From: Notamacropus eugenii
Taxonomy: Eukaryota > Chordata > Mammalia > Diprotodontia > Macropodidae
NCBI RefSeq assembly: GCF_028372415.1
Contig: NC_092874.1
Location: 335,376,651-335,440,650, forward strand
Length of the DNA stretch: 64,000 nt
Direction: 5' to 3'
Shown here: positions 1-11,382 of the stretch, one piece after another
How positions within the stretch are numbered: the first letter of the stretch is position 1
How the letters are laid out: each line of letters begins with the position of its first letter
Notes under the pieces: generated by a model
Databases searched by the model: none
The model's input: only the letters and a program-made list of their open reading frames with translations
Told to the model about the DNA's origin: nothing
Position numbers and translations under genes: made by a program

Positions 1-925
1 AGAGGTTTGGACTGAACCCAACTTCCAATCCTCCAGTGGTATTCGTCAAGTTTCCTTCAGGAACCTCTAAATTTACCTGTGCAGCCTCACCCGCTGTGTC
101 AATTGTGGGAAGTTGTTGACTACACTATCCACTTTTTAAGGACTCTTAGGCATGGTACTGCCAGTGGGCATGGTCCATGTGGCCTTTCCAGGCTCCTGGA
201 AGGAATTTTTCTTTGCCATATTGGACAATGTGGGAGTCTGGTCTTTATTCAGAGGCAGAAAGACATAAGGTCGTAGAGAAAGGCAGCCTTTTAGACAGCT
301 GAACCAGTGACCAACATGAATTCAATACTCCAGAAGGTTATATGGCAGCCTCAGCTCCATCCTCTCGATTGCCTTGGTGTCACACAGTATAGATTGCTAT
401 GAAACCTTAAGTCTTAAGCAAGAGCATTGAAGGCTTTGTCACCCAGCAAGGGGCTGCATTTTCCCCAGTGATCTGTCCTAAGATTCTAAGCTACTGAAAG
501 AATCTGGAGAACCACTATAAGGCCCCTATCCATGGTTCATATGACTTCATTTATTAAGCATCATACTCCCTTTTATAATTTAAACTTTCATCAGTAAGGA
601 TTGGTCATGGAAAGTAATCTAGGTAACCCCCTCCTTTACAAGAGCAGCAATATTGTTTTCCTGTCTAGTAAGGGCAATGTAGAGTTGGTGTGTGAATCAT
701 TTTCTTACAAGTGCACTGTGAGATTAGAAGACTGCTCCTGGGACATCAGGAAGGTGGACCTCTTACAATTCAAAGAACTCATGAACAATATTAAACAGAG
801 TTGAACCTAAATTTGGCTCTTCCCTTAAATTCTACACCAACATGTATCCTCAAGGAAGTCTACTAAGACCCTCATACAAATCAGTTCAATGCAAGTACCC
901 ATTCCTGCCTATAGTACAACTTGGT
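1..925. other. No recognised feature
   Basis: Unique-looking sequence with short open frames only. In other mammals DRG2 lies upstream of MYO15A. I see no DRG2 coding sequence here, so its 3' end is probably further left. Confidence 0.4.
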
Positions 926-1212
926 TGAGAGGCACCAGTAGAGATCTGAGTTCAGAAGCTAACCCTGGGCAAGTCGTTTTGTCTCTGAACTCCAGTTTCC
1001 TCATCTGTAGAAGAAGAGCTGATATTTGTAGTAACCTGCCTCATAGGTAGCATGGTGAGGCAAGGATTTGGCTAGATGGGATCTGGAGCTGCCTTCCCAA
1101 GAGGGTGGGAGGTAAGAGAAATTAGGGTTTTATGATTTGTAAATACAAAGAAGACAATCTGAGACTTCTTTACGGGGTGTCCCATAGGGAACTTTTACTA
1201 AATATATCCAGA

Positions 1213-1465
1213 CGGGTAAGGAGCTCAGTGGATAGACCACAGTGCCTAGAGTCACATAGACCTGGATTTGAATCTGGACTAATTATGTGACCTTAGGTAA
1301 GTAAGTCATTTATCTTCTGGTAACCTCAGTTTCCTCATCCCCTAAAATGGGGATGATAATAGTATCACCTACCTTCCAGGGTTCTTGTGAGAATAACATG
1401 AGATGATACATGCAAAGTGCTTAGCTCATAGTAAGTACTACATAAATGTTAGCTACTATCATCTT
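1213..1465 (+). repeat. MIR-type SINE
   Basis: GCTCAGTGGATAGACCACAG, CTGGATTTGAATCTGG, CCTCAGTTTCCTCATCC, AAAGTGCTTAGCTCATAGTA. A poorer MIR-like fragment precedes it at about 940-1070. Confidence 0.75.
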
Positions 1466-1489
1466 TTTTCTTAACCCCCCCCTCTGAAT

Positions 1490-2395
1490 TTCCCTATTAC
1501 TATAGAGAATACCACCATCCTCAATCACCCAGATTTGCAGCCTCAGTGTCATCCTCAACTCCTCACTCTCAACTCATCGCACAAAGGCAATCTGTTGCTA
1601 GATCTTTTCTTTCTACCTTCACAACATCTGTCCCATCCATTGTGTCCTCCTGCCTATGCTTACATAGCCACCACCCTAATTCAAGCCCTCCTCATCTGGA
1701 CAACTAGAGTAACTTCCTCATTTGCCTCTCTGCCTCCAATCCATCCTCCAGACAGCAGCCAAAGTGATTTTTCTAAAGTGCTGGTCTGATCCCAGCACCA
1801 CTCCAGAGGTTCCCTATTGCCTTCAGAATAAAATATAAAGTGCTTTGGTATTCAATGCTCTTCAAAATCTGGTTCTTTGCCCCTCTAGCCTTCTTATACT
1901 TTTCTCTTCTCTGCTCCCTCTCTAGGCACATTAGTCTATTTGCTGTTCTCCAGACATGACCCTCCACCTCACATCCATGCCCTTGTATTGGCTGTCCCCA
2001 AGCCTGGGATGACGTGACCCTTCACCTCACATCCATGCCCTTATTTTGGCTATCTCCAGGCCTGGGATGACATGATGCTCCACCTCATGTACTGGCTGTC
2101 CCCAAGCCTGGAATGTGTTGCTGTTTCCCTTCTGCCTCTGCCTTGCTTCAAGACTCAGCTCAACCTCCACCTTCCACAGAAGGTGTTTCCCAGTTCTTTC
2201 CACTTCTAGAGGCTTGCCCTCTAATGTTACCTACTCTCCATCTGGTCTGTGTGAATGTTGTATATGATTCTTTACTTACATGTTGTATCCTTGTTGGAAC
2301 ATGAGCTTCTGAAAGGCACCTATTTGGGCATCTTGAATCCCTAGCACTTAGCACAATACCCTACACACAGGAAATACTTAATATAGATTGACTAG
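1490..2395 (+). repeat. L2-like LINE with internal tandem triplication
   Basis: L2 3' hallmarks are present: CAAGACTCAGCTCAACCTCC, CACTTAGCACAATACC, GGAAATACTTAATA. Within it a unit of about 58 bp (CACCTCACATCCATGCCCTT ... CCTGGGATGA) repeats at about 1960-2017, 2018-2077 and, shortened, 2078-2114. Confidence 0.75.
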
Positions 2396-2399
2396 CCTT

Positions 2400-3340
2400 T
2401 CCTGTAGGGACAAAAGGGACATTTATGACTGGCACTCTTGTGGCTCTCCTCGTTCTTTCTTGTTCCATTATCCACCTCTTCTCTCTCTTTCTAACATTAT
2501 TTAAATTGTTAAAAAAAAGTGATGTTGATAGGTTTTTCCTTAACAACACAGTTATTTCCTGATACTATGTCCCTTTCCCTAACAGTGGACCCTTGCTTTC
2601 TAATAAATAAAATCAAGCAAAAAAAGATTGACACTATTACTACATCTGATGGTAGTTTGCAACACTAATAGACCTCCCTCCTGCCTCCTGCCAAATCCCT
2701 TTGCTAAGAAATGAAAAAATGTCCTTCTAGCTTTAAAAGACAAGACAAGGTGATACCAGGGATGAAAATATTAGTCCTTGCCTCAGATCCTATTCTTTGT
2801 ATAAAAGAAATCTCAAATAGTTTTTTTTCTTCCTCAATAAGGAAAAAAATAACAAAAAACTTAGTACGTTGGGAGCTATAGTGAACACACAAATAGTGTA
2901 GAGCATCATTCTTCTCTCTGAGAAGTTTAGAGTCATATTAGAAAGACAAGTCTTACACTCATAAAAAACTGAAGAAAAATAAAAAATGATAATTACAAAA
3001 TATATTGAGCTGTGGGAGGTCAGGAAGGGAAGAGAATAGTATTGGAGTTATTGGGAAACTTCTCTTGGATATGGTTCAAGCACACAAAAGAGGGAAGGGG
3101 AACAGCACAAAGAAATGTGAAAAAATAGGCTCATATGGGTGACTTTGATACCAGCCTGGCTTAGGAGAGGGGTGGGTAAGAATAATGAATTGGTGAGGTG
3201 GGAGGGCTCTGCCCTGTACTGACATCTCAAAAAAAGATGATTCCTTCTTCTCGTCATTTTCTATAATCCCTTATCCTCTACCCTGAAAGAGGAATTATTT
3301 GCTTATACCCATACGCTTGTTCACTTTTGTCTTTGGAGCC
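2400..3340. other. No recognised feature
   Basis: AT-rich, without a coding signal or a repeat that I can name. Confidence 0.4.
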
Positions 3341-3344
3341 CCAG

Positions 3345-4480
3345 TGTCCAAGAGGCAGTATGGCATAGTCAATAACAATTCAGCCTTGGTGTCAGGAAGA
3401 CTTGAAGCCAAGTCAGACCTCTGCCTAGTGGTTGTGTAACCCTGGGCACTAAGTCACTTACCTCTTGATATCCCAAGTAATGTTCTAATACTGTAAGTAT
3501 CAGATAAGTTCCTGATCTGCATTGGCAGATAGAGTATCCTACTTGAGAATTCTCTATGAAATCACAGATCCAGTCCCATCCAATCCCTAGTTTAGTGGGT
3601 GCTTAATACATGCATGTCAAATTGACTTGGGGCAGCTAGATGATGCAGCAGATAGAATAGTGTCAGGAAGACTCATCTTCCTGAGTCCACATCTGGCCTC
3701 AGACAACTCCTAGCTGTGTGACCCTGGACAAGTCATTTAGCCTTGTTTGCCTCAGTTTCCTCATCTATAAAATGAGCTGGAGAAGGAAATGATGAACCAG
3801 TACAATATCTTTGCCAAGAAAACCCCAAATGCAGTCATGAAGATTTGAGAGTTGGACAGGACTGAAGTGACGGAGCAACAGCAGCAAATTGACTTGAGAA
3901 AACTTCAAATCATGCTATGGGGCAGCATAGGATAATGGAATGAGCACTGCCTTGGGAAACAGGAGACCTGGATTCTGATTCCTTAATTCACTCTATGTTC
4001 TTGAGAAGCCACTTCTACCCACAATCATGTGATGATTAAACCAGATTAAGCTTGAAGACCCCTTCCAACTTCAATAGTCTAAGAGGGCGAAGAGGGTAAT
4101 ATGAGACCAGAATGGAAGGAGAGACTGTTGGGGCAAAGAGAGTCTTGTGACACCCCTCACATGCAATCATCAGGTAGTCACGTACTTCAGCTATAAGTGG
4201 CTTTGTTTATTGTCTGGTCCGGAGTCAAAATATCATTAGGGATCTGGGGGCACAGTAGTTAGACTGACAGACTTGGAGTGAGAAAGACTTGAGTTCAAAG
4301 TCTGCCTCAGACATTTTGGGACAGACTTGGTGACTCAGAAAATTATTAAACTTCTCACTTTCTTTGTCAATAAAATGGGGATAATAACAGTGTCTACCTC
4401 ACAAGATTGTTAGGAGGATAAAATGAAATAATACACATGAAGTGCCTTGCAAATCTTAAAACACTTATTTATGGTCCTAA
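3345..4480 (+). repeat. Cluster of MIR-type SINEs around a CORE-SINE
   Basis: MIR-like copies at about 3350-3480, 3915-4080 and 4245-4475, all + (GGGCAGCATAGGATAATGGA, GGGCACAGTAGTTAGACTG, AAGTGCCTTGCAAATCTTAA). The MAR1-type SINE at 3628-3895 lies between them. Confidence 0.65.
3628..3895 (+). repeat. Marsupial CORE-SINE (MAR1-type)
   Basis: Full head-to-tail order: GGGGCAGCTAGATGATGCAG, CCTCAGTTTCCTCATCTATAA, GAGCTGGAGAAGGAAATGA, TTTGCCAAGAAAACCCCAAA, GGACAGGACTGAAGTGACGG. Confidence 0.85.
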
Positions 4481-4649
4481 TCCCTGTGACCAGAGAGACA
4501 TAAGCAACCAATCTGCATCTATGGCCCAGGTTTTCAGGGTGGTTGTTGAGTCCCTTCAGGAATCTCCTTCCTCTCTTTCTCAGGTAGAAATAAGAATCTT
4601 GGCATGTCGGGTCATAAATCCCCACCTGAAGTTTTATGGAATGATTTTT

Positions 4650-5343
4650 TAAAAAATTTTATTTATTTATTTTTTTAATGTTCTACAATCACTACCATAG
4701 AATTAAGATTTTAACACCCCCCCCACCAACCCCCCCCACCCCCCTCCCTCCCCAAGACGGCATACAGTTCTGTATAGGTTCTACATATACTTTCCTATTG
4801 AATATGTTTTCACTATAGTCATGCTATGTAAACAAACTAAAATAAATGGAAGAAATCATATCAAATCAAAACATAATACACACACATACACACACACACA
4901 AACATGATCTGTTACATTCTGCAAATGAATTCCATAGTTCTTTCTCTGAGCGTGGAAGGCATTTTGCCTTAGAAAACCATTGGGATTTTTTTTTAAGTTC
5001 TTGTGTTATTACAAAGTTCCAAGTCTACCAGAAAAAACTTTCGCATACTGTGGTCGTTGTTGTGCACAAAGTTCTCCTGGTTCTGCTCCTTTCGCTCAGC
5101 ATCAGATCCTTCCAGGCCTCCCTGAAGTCTTCTTGTTCATCATTTCTTATGGCCCAATAGTACTCCATTACATTCATATACCATAATTTATTCAGTCATT
5201 CCCCAATTGATGGGCATTCCCTTGACTTCCAGTTTTTTGGCAACTACAAAGAGTGCTGCTATAAATATTTTTGTACATGTGGGACCCTTTCCCATTTTTA
5301 TGATCTCTTGGGGATATAGTCCTAGTAGCGATATTGCTGGGTC
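4650..5343 (-). mobile_element. 5'-truncated L1 insertion with perfect 14-bp target-site duplications
   Basis: ATGGAATGATTTTT is duplicated at 4636-4649 and 5344-5357. The left end is a T-rich tail (poly-A on minus). Inside are the C-run 3' UTR typical of this L1 and, on minus, the 3' part of ORF2 (GATATTGCTGGGTCA, CCAATTGATGGGCATTCCC on +). Orientation is minus. Confidence 0.85.
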
Positions 5344-6284
5344 ATGGAATGATTTTTACCACCATCTGAAATAACCAATTTGGGAGTCAAAAAATGGGAC
5401 AACCCTACCCAAGGTTCACCAAGGAAAGACCAGGCTAGATCTGGTACTCAAAATAGATGAAAAGGTACCATCGTACTCAGATGTCCAATTTTTAAACATT
5501 TCAAAAAATACACAACACTTAATCCATACTGTCCATAACATTCTTTGATTATCTGGATACTCTATGTTATCATTTTGAAAATTCATTGCCATGGTCCTAT
5601 AGACGCTTGGAACTTCTGATTCATTGAAAGTTCTGGTAGAATGAATGCCAGGTTATGGGAATGCTCATTCCTCTTGTTCAGTCAACTTACTGAAATCTGC
5701 CTATATCCAAAGCACTGTGTTAAATGCTAAGACAAAATGCTAGTGGAGGCTATAAATATGTATTAAAAGTGATTTCTCTCCTCAAGGAGTTTATAGTCCT
5801 ATAGGTAGGGGCAGGAGGTGGGGAGGAGAAGGAAGCATATCACTCAGGGAAAAAATCCAAAGTAATACAAGAAAGTAATGACCAAATACTAGTTAGACCA
5901 TGAAATATAGACTCTGTGTTTTAAGAATTGAGAGAAAGAAGACTTCTATGGATGTTAAAGAGCAGTCAAGGAAGACTTAATGAAGGAAGTGAGACACGGT
6001 GTGCCTTATTTTTGGTTATTATCAGATGACCTTGCGTCTCTCTTTGACTCTTTCCTCTCTCTGAACTCTCACCTCCAACTAGTTACCAAGTTCTATTGAT
6101 TCTGTGTCTGTAACTTCTTGTCTAGATTCTTGCAATAGCCTCCCAACAAGTCTTTCTACCTCGACTGACTCCTAAATTCAATTCTTCATGCCACTGTCAA
6201 AATAATTTTTCCTACACATAGAAAAAATCAAGATAAAAAATCTTGAGTATACAAGAGAGTATAATGATCTAGTACTTGTTTGCA

Positions 6285-6545
6285 AAATTTCTGTTGTTGT
6301 TCAAGTTATTTTTCAGTCATGTCCCCATTGTGACCCCATTTGAGATTTTCTTGGTAGAGACTCTGGAATGGTTCGCCATTTCCTTCTTCAGTGTGTCCCC
6401 ATTTTACAGATAAAGAACTGAGGCAAATAGGAGTTCAGTGATTTGCCCAGGGCCACACAGCTAGAAAGTGTCTGAGGCTGAGTTTGAGTCAGATCTTCCT
6501 GACTCCAGGCCTGGTGCTTTATCTACTAGACCACCCGGGGCCCTT
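6285..6545 (-). repeat. Marsupial CORE-SINE (MAR1-type)
   Basis: Antisense order: TTGTTGTTCAAGTTATTTTT, CAGTCATGTCCCCATTGTGAC, GGTTCGCCATTTCCTTCTTC, GGGCCACACAGCTAGAAAG. Confidence 0.85.
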
Positions 6546-6769
6546 TTATACTTTATTCTTTTCTATGGGTGTATGGGGTGTTCAAGAGTACTAGCACCCC
6601 TGGTATGATGGCTTACCAAGCCCTTTTCATCACCCACCTTTGCTGTCCATCTGACTCTCCCCTGGGAACCCTGTGACTCCAAGAAACTGTAGCATACACA
6701 GTAGTCACACCTGAATAAAACATCTCAGATGGGCTAAACTGGCTTGTGCGTGTAGTGAGAACCTGTTAG

Positions 6770-7115
6770 TGAGTTAGTAGGATGTCTACCCCAAGCATGT
6801 GAAGACCCCCCCTTGGATGAATGGGTGAATGAGAATAATTTGTTCCAACAGCCATGAAGCTACTGAAGCAGGCACTGTGGAGCACTAAGAGCTTGGTCAG
6901 ACTTTGAAGATACCAAGGCCATCCACGGTACCCCAGACCATTGCCAGTCATTTTGACTTTTGTCCTGCCACTGGACTCTGATGACTAAGAAAAAGAGAGT
7001 GAGGCTGATGACTTTGTGCAGCTCTGCCTCGCTTAAATCAAATTTACAGGCAAGTCAAGACATCACCTCAGATGTCATTGGACCTCTCCAAAAGGAAGGA
7101 CAAACAACTCTCTTC
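6770..7115 (+). repeat. SINE with LINE-type 3' tail
   Basis: Starts near GGATGTCTACCCCAAGCATG and ends GGAAGGACAAACAACTC. The same family occurs at about 10735-11095 (minus), 48270-48555 (+) and, in part, 52430-52575 (+). Its tail matches the 3' terminus of the zinc-finger-tailed LINE. Confidence 0.7.
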
Positions 7116-7129
7116 CACATACTTTATTG

Positions 7130-7395
7130 GGGCAGCTAGGTGATGCAATGCATCGAATGATGGGTTTGGAATCAGAAAGATCGGAGTTCAAATGCAGCCT
7201 CAAAGATTTCCTAGGTGTGTGACCTTGGGCAAATCACTTAATCCCTATTTGCCTTGATTCTTCATCTGTAAAATGGGGACTCACTGGAGAAGGAAATGGC
7301 AAACCACTTCAGTATCTTTGCCAAAGAAAACCCCATGGATGGAGGTCCATGGGTTCATGAAGAGTATACACAGCTGAAATGACTAAACAAAACAA
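7130..7395 (+). repeat. Marsupial CORE-SINE (MAR1-type)
   Basis: GGGGCAGCTAGGTGATGCAA ... GGAGAAGGAAATGGCAAACC ... TGAAATGACTAAACAAAACAAC. Confidence 0.85.
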
Positions 7396-7399
7396 CAAA

Positions 7400-10260
7400 A
7401 ATATATTCTACCATCCAGCTACACTAACTGCTTCCTGTTCCTCAAACGTGGCAATCTTTCTCCTGCTTCCATGCCTCAGCCTCTTAATTTTCCTGGCTTC
7501 CTTCGAGATTCAGTTCAAATCTTCTACAGAAAGGCTTTTCCTGGTCCCATTCCTTATCCCCCACTCACCCAAACCCCAACCCCAGGTGTTAGTTTCTTGC
7601 CCCCTACTGTTACCTTCCACTCTCTCTGTATATCTCTTGTGTGTTCCTAGTTATTTTTTTTATTTATTTTTTGAAAGTAGCATTTTCCCCAATTACATAT
7701 CAAGACTAATCATTTTTACAAGATTTTGATTTCTCACATTTTTTTCCCTCTTTCCTTCCCCTCTCCTCTTCCGAAAGTGGTAGGCTTATATAGATGTAGG
7801 TTATACATGTGCAATCATGTAAAACATATTTCCATATTAGTCACAGGTTTGAAAAAGAAACAGATTAAAGGAGAAAAAACATGAAAAAGAGTAAAGTGAA
7901 AAAAATGTGCTTCGATCTGCTTTCCGAGTCCATCAGTTCTTTATGCCGATGTGGATAACATTTTCCATCATGAGTCCTTTGTACTTGTCTTGGATCACTG
8001 TCTTGCTGAGAAGAGTTGATAATCATTCATAGTTGATCATCACACAATGTTGCTGATACTGTGTACAATGTTTTCCTCATTCTGCTCATTTGACTTTGTA
8101 TCAGTTTGTAAAAGTCTTTTTCTGAAATTTGCCTATTTATCAAATGTTTATCATTTCTTATAGAACAATAATATACCTTTACATTCACATACCACAACTT
8201 GTTCAGCCTTTCCCCAATTAATGGGCATCCCCTCGTTTTCCAACATTTTGCCACCAAGAAAAGGGCTGCTATTAATACTTTTGCACATCTTAGTCCTTTC
8301 CCCTTTTTAATGATCTTTGTGGGATATAGACTTAGTAGTGATATTGCTGGATCAAAGAATATGCACAGTTTAGTTGCCCTTTGGGCATAGTTCCAAATTA
8401 CTCTTTAGAATGGTTGGATCAGTTCACAACTCCAGCAACAGTGCATTAGTGTCTCAGTTTTCCCACATCCTCTCCAACATTTATTATTTTCCTTTTTTTT
8501 TGTCATATTAGCCAATCTGATAGGTGTGAGGTGATATCTCAGAGTTGTTTTTATCTGCATTTCTCTAATCAAAAGTCACTTAGAACACTTCTTCATATGC
8601 CTATAGATAGCTTTGCTTTCTTCCTCCGAAAACTGCCTGTTTATATCCTTTGACCATTTATCAATTGGGGAATGGCTTATATTCTTATCAATTTGATGCA
8701 GCTCTCTATATTTGAGAAATGATGACTTTACCAGAGACATTTGCTCTAAAGATTGTTTCCCAGCTTTCTGTTTTCCTTCTAATCTTGTTTGCACTGATTT
8801 TGTTTGTGTAAAAGCCTTTTAATTTAATATAATTATCTATTTTATATGTAAAATGTAGTTTCCTTCCTTTTCTCTTTCATTTAGGTCTACTTTTGCTTTT
8901 GTTTTGAGATCGGGATTACCACCTCTGCTTTTTTTACTTCCATTGAGGCATAATAGGTTCTGCTCCAGTCCTGTATCTTTATTCTGTGCTTACTCTCTGT
9001 TTTAATGTGTTTCTTGTAAACAACATATTGTAGGATTCTGATTTTGATCAACTCTGCTATCCATTTCTTTTTATGGGAGAGTTCATTCCATTCACACTCA
9101 CAGTTATGATTACTAACTATATATTTCCCTCCATCCTATTTTTCCTCCTGTTTGTCCTCTCTCTCCTTTCAACCTTTCCCTCCTTGCCAGTGTTTTGTTT
9201 CTGTTTACTGTCTCCCCCATCTGCCCACTGTGCTGTCAGCACCCCCCCCCCAATCTTTACTTAATCTCCTCTCCTCCTACCTTTTTGTTGGGTAAGATAG
9301 ATTTCTATATTCAACTGATATGTATATTATTCCCTCTTTGAGCCAACATTGATGAGAGTAAGGTTGAAGTGATTCCCATTGCCCATCTTTCCATCTTCCC
9401 CTCCAATGTAAGAGATCTTTTGTGCCTCTTCATGTGAAATAATTTGCTCCATTCTACATCTCCCTTCTTTTCACACACAGTGTACTCCTCTTCCTCATCT
9501 CTTAATTGTTTTTTATGTTATTCCATCAAATTCATCTTATACCCACACCCTCTTTGTATATTCCTTCCAGCTGTACTATTTGTGGTACAATTTTTAAGAA
9601 TTACAAGTATCATCTTCCCATGTAGGGAGGTAGATAGTTCATCTCCATTGAATCTCTTATATTTTCTTTTCCCTTTTCCCCTTCTTAGGCTTCTCTTGGG
9701 TCTTGATATTAGAGACTGATTTTTTTGTTCATTTCTGGTCTTCTCCTTATGATAGTTTGTAATCTTTCTATTTCATTGAATGACCATTTTTTCCCCTTGG
9801 AGTATTATGCTTAATTTTGCCCAGTAGGTGATTCTTGGTTGTAGTTCTAGATCCTTTGCTTTATGTGTTCCTGGTTATTTTCATTTGTAACCTATTAGTA
9901 ACTCCTGAAGGGGGGGCAGCTTTGCCTGTCTTTAGATCCCTAGTTGGGAGCACATTACTTGGCATGTGGTAAACTCTTAATAAGTGTTTACTTGATGACT
10001 GACTGACATTCAGGGTTTTCAGCAATCTGATGCCACTCTCCTTTTCCGTAATTATTTCATATCACTCACCTCTCACATTCTACATCCAGGCAAATGAATC
10101 TACACTTTTGCTCCCTAATCCTTTCTGGCTCCAAGCATGTCTTTAAGCTGTTACCTATGTCTTGAATTTCCTCCCTCCCTCTTCATGGAGACACTTTCCC
10201 TAATCTCTTTTCCCTTCACTGGTAGCAGCCCTTACACTTCACAGTGTTTTGCACCTCTCT
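7400..10260 (+). repeat. L2-like LINE 3' regions, one split by an L1
   Basis: Segments 7400-7639 and 9882-10015 read as one L2 3' end (CTTCGAGATTCAGTTCAAATC ... TTGGCATGTGGTAAACTCTTAATAAG) interrupted by the L1 at 7658-9863. A second L2-like piece follows at about 10030-10260. Confidence 0.65.
7658..9863 (-). mobile_element. L1 insertion with internal deletion, flanked by 18-bp duplications
   Basis: TGTGTTCCTAGTTATTTT (7640-7657) and TGTGTTCCTGGTTATTTT (9864-9881) match at 17 of 18 positions. On the minus strand the order is the C-terminal end of ORF1 (9863-9720), a long ORF1-ORF2 spacer, an ORF2 endonuclease N-terminus remnant (about 9110-8880), then directly the ORF2 C-terminal part (about 8860-8027) and 3' UTR. 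Most of ORF2, including reverse transcriptase, is missing. A 76-codon remnant at 8027-8257 carries LNKLWYVNVKVYYCSIRNDK, the usual ORF2p C-terminus. Confidence 0.8.
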
Positions 10261-10266
10261 AATGTT

Positions 10267-10508
10267 GTTATTGGTGTTCAGTTGTTTTCAGTTGTATTTG
10301 ACTTCTCATGAACCCATTTTGGGGTTTTCTTGGCAAAGATACTGGAGTGGTTTGCCATTTCCTTCTTCAGCTCATTTTACAGATGGGGAAACTGAGGCAA
10401 ACAGGAGTAAATAATTTGCCCAGGGTCACATAGCTAGTAAGTGTCTGAGTCCAAATTTGAACTCAGGTCTTCCTGACTCTGTCTACTGAGTCATCTAGCT
10501 GCCTCTAT
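10267..10508 (-). repeat. Marsupial CORE-SINE (MAR1-type)
   Basis: Antisense copy: GGTTTTCTTGGCAAAGATAC, GTGGTTTGCCATTTCCTTC, TGACTCTGTCTACTGAGTC, CATCTAGCTGCCTC. Confidence 0.85.
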
Positions 10509-10559
10509 AGGTACCTCTTGAATACTGTTTAATATTGTGTATTTAGATTTTTGTCTTAC

Positions 10560-10720
10560 AAAGATAGCTAGCACTTTGAGGTTTGCAAAGTCCTTTACAA
10601 ATATTATCTCATTTATTCTCCCAACCCCCCTGAGAGACAGATGTTATTATTATCTCCATCTCACAGATGAAGAAACTGAGGCTAGACGAATTAAATGAGG
10701 CTAGATAAATTAAATTAAAA
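10560..10720 (-). repeat. MIR-type SINE
   Basis: GAGGTTTGCAAAGTCCTTTAC, ATTATCTCATTTATTCTCCC, GATGAAGAAACTGAGGC. Similar minus copies: 12300-12435, 14795-14940, 17460-17610, 44065-44300, 50700-50945 and 59000-59230. Confidence 0.65.
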
Positions 10721-10734
10721 GCAGGAAGTGTCTG

Positions 10735-11095
10735 TTGTTCGTCCTTTTTCAAAGAGAACCGGTAACATCACAAGGAATGTCTTGACTTGCTCACGAGTCA
10801 GATTTAAGTGAGGCAAAGTTGCTCAAAGTCATCAGCCTCATTCTCCCTTCCTGAGTCATCAAAGTCCAGTGGCAGGAACAAAGTTAAGATGACTGGCAAT
10901 GGCCCAGGATTCAGAGGGCGACCTTGGCGTCTTCAATGCCTGACTAAGCTCTGAGTGTTCCACTGTGCTGGCTTCGGTCGCTTTTATGGCGGCTGCAACA
11001 AATGATTCTCATCCAGGCAGTGCCTGAAGTCAGATCTGAATTTAGACCTTCCTCACCGCAGGTCCGGGGTTTTATTCGGTGTGCCAATTTGCTGC
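10735..11095 (-). repeat. SINE with LINE-type 3' tail
   Basis: Antisense copy starting TTGTTCGTCCTTTTTCAAAG (reverse of the tail) and containing GTCATCAAAGTCCAGTGGC, the reverse of GCCACTGGACTCTGATGAC at 6968. Confidence 0.7.
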
Positions 11096-11099
11096 CCCA

Positions 11100-11235
11100 T
11101 TAAACTGTAAACTCCAGGAGGACAGGAGACTGATTTATCTAAATTATGTATCTCCTAAAGCATATACCATAGCAGTCTGCACATCGTAACCATTTATTAA
11201 GATCCTTAAGGTGTGAATGAATAGATGGATGAATG
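11100..11235 (+). repeat. L2-like 3' end
   Basis: TAAACTGTAAACTCCAGGAG ... CATTTATTAAGATCC ... GAATGAATAGATGGATGAATG, an L2 3' terminus adjoining the repeat-free block with the candidate first exon. Confidence 0.55.
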
Positions 11236-11350
11236 AACATATTCCTCCAGCTGTCCCTAAAAAGGGAGGGAAGGGGCCAGAACAGAAAAGGAGGGAGCTT
11301 CTGAGCGAGGTCTTGGGCTATGTGGAGAAAGGGAGGAGGACTTTGGCCAG

Positions 11351-11360
11351 TGCTATAAGG
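11351..11360 (+). promoter_or_regulatory. TATA-like element upstream of candidate first exon
   Basis: TGCTATAAGG lies in a non-repetitive segment about 330 bp upstream of the strong donor at 11683. Its spacing would place initiation near 11383. This is a weak motif on its own; its value comes from the neighbouring exon-like structure. Confidence 0.25.
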
Positions 11361-11382
11361 CAGAAGCATTCAGAGGTTTGCT

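Noticed and set aside
1-11000. Search for the 3' end of DRG2, the usual upstream neighbour of MYO15A
   Set aside because: No DRG2-like coding segment seen; the expected C-terminal coding blocks are absent from all frames.
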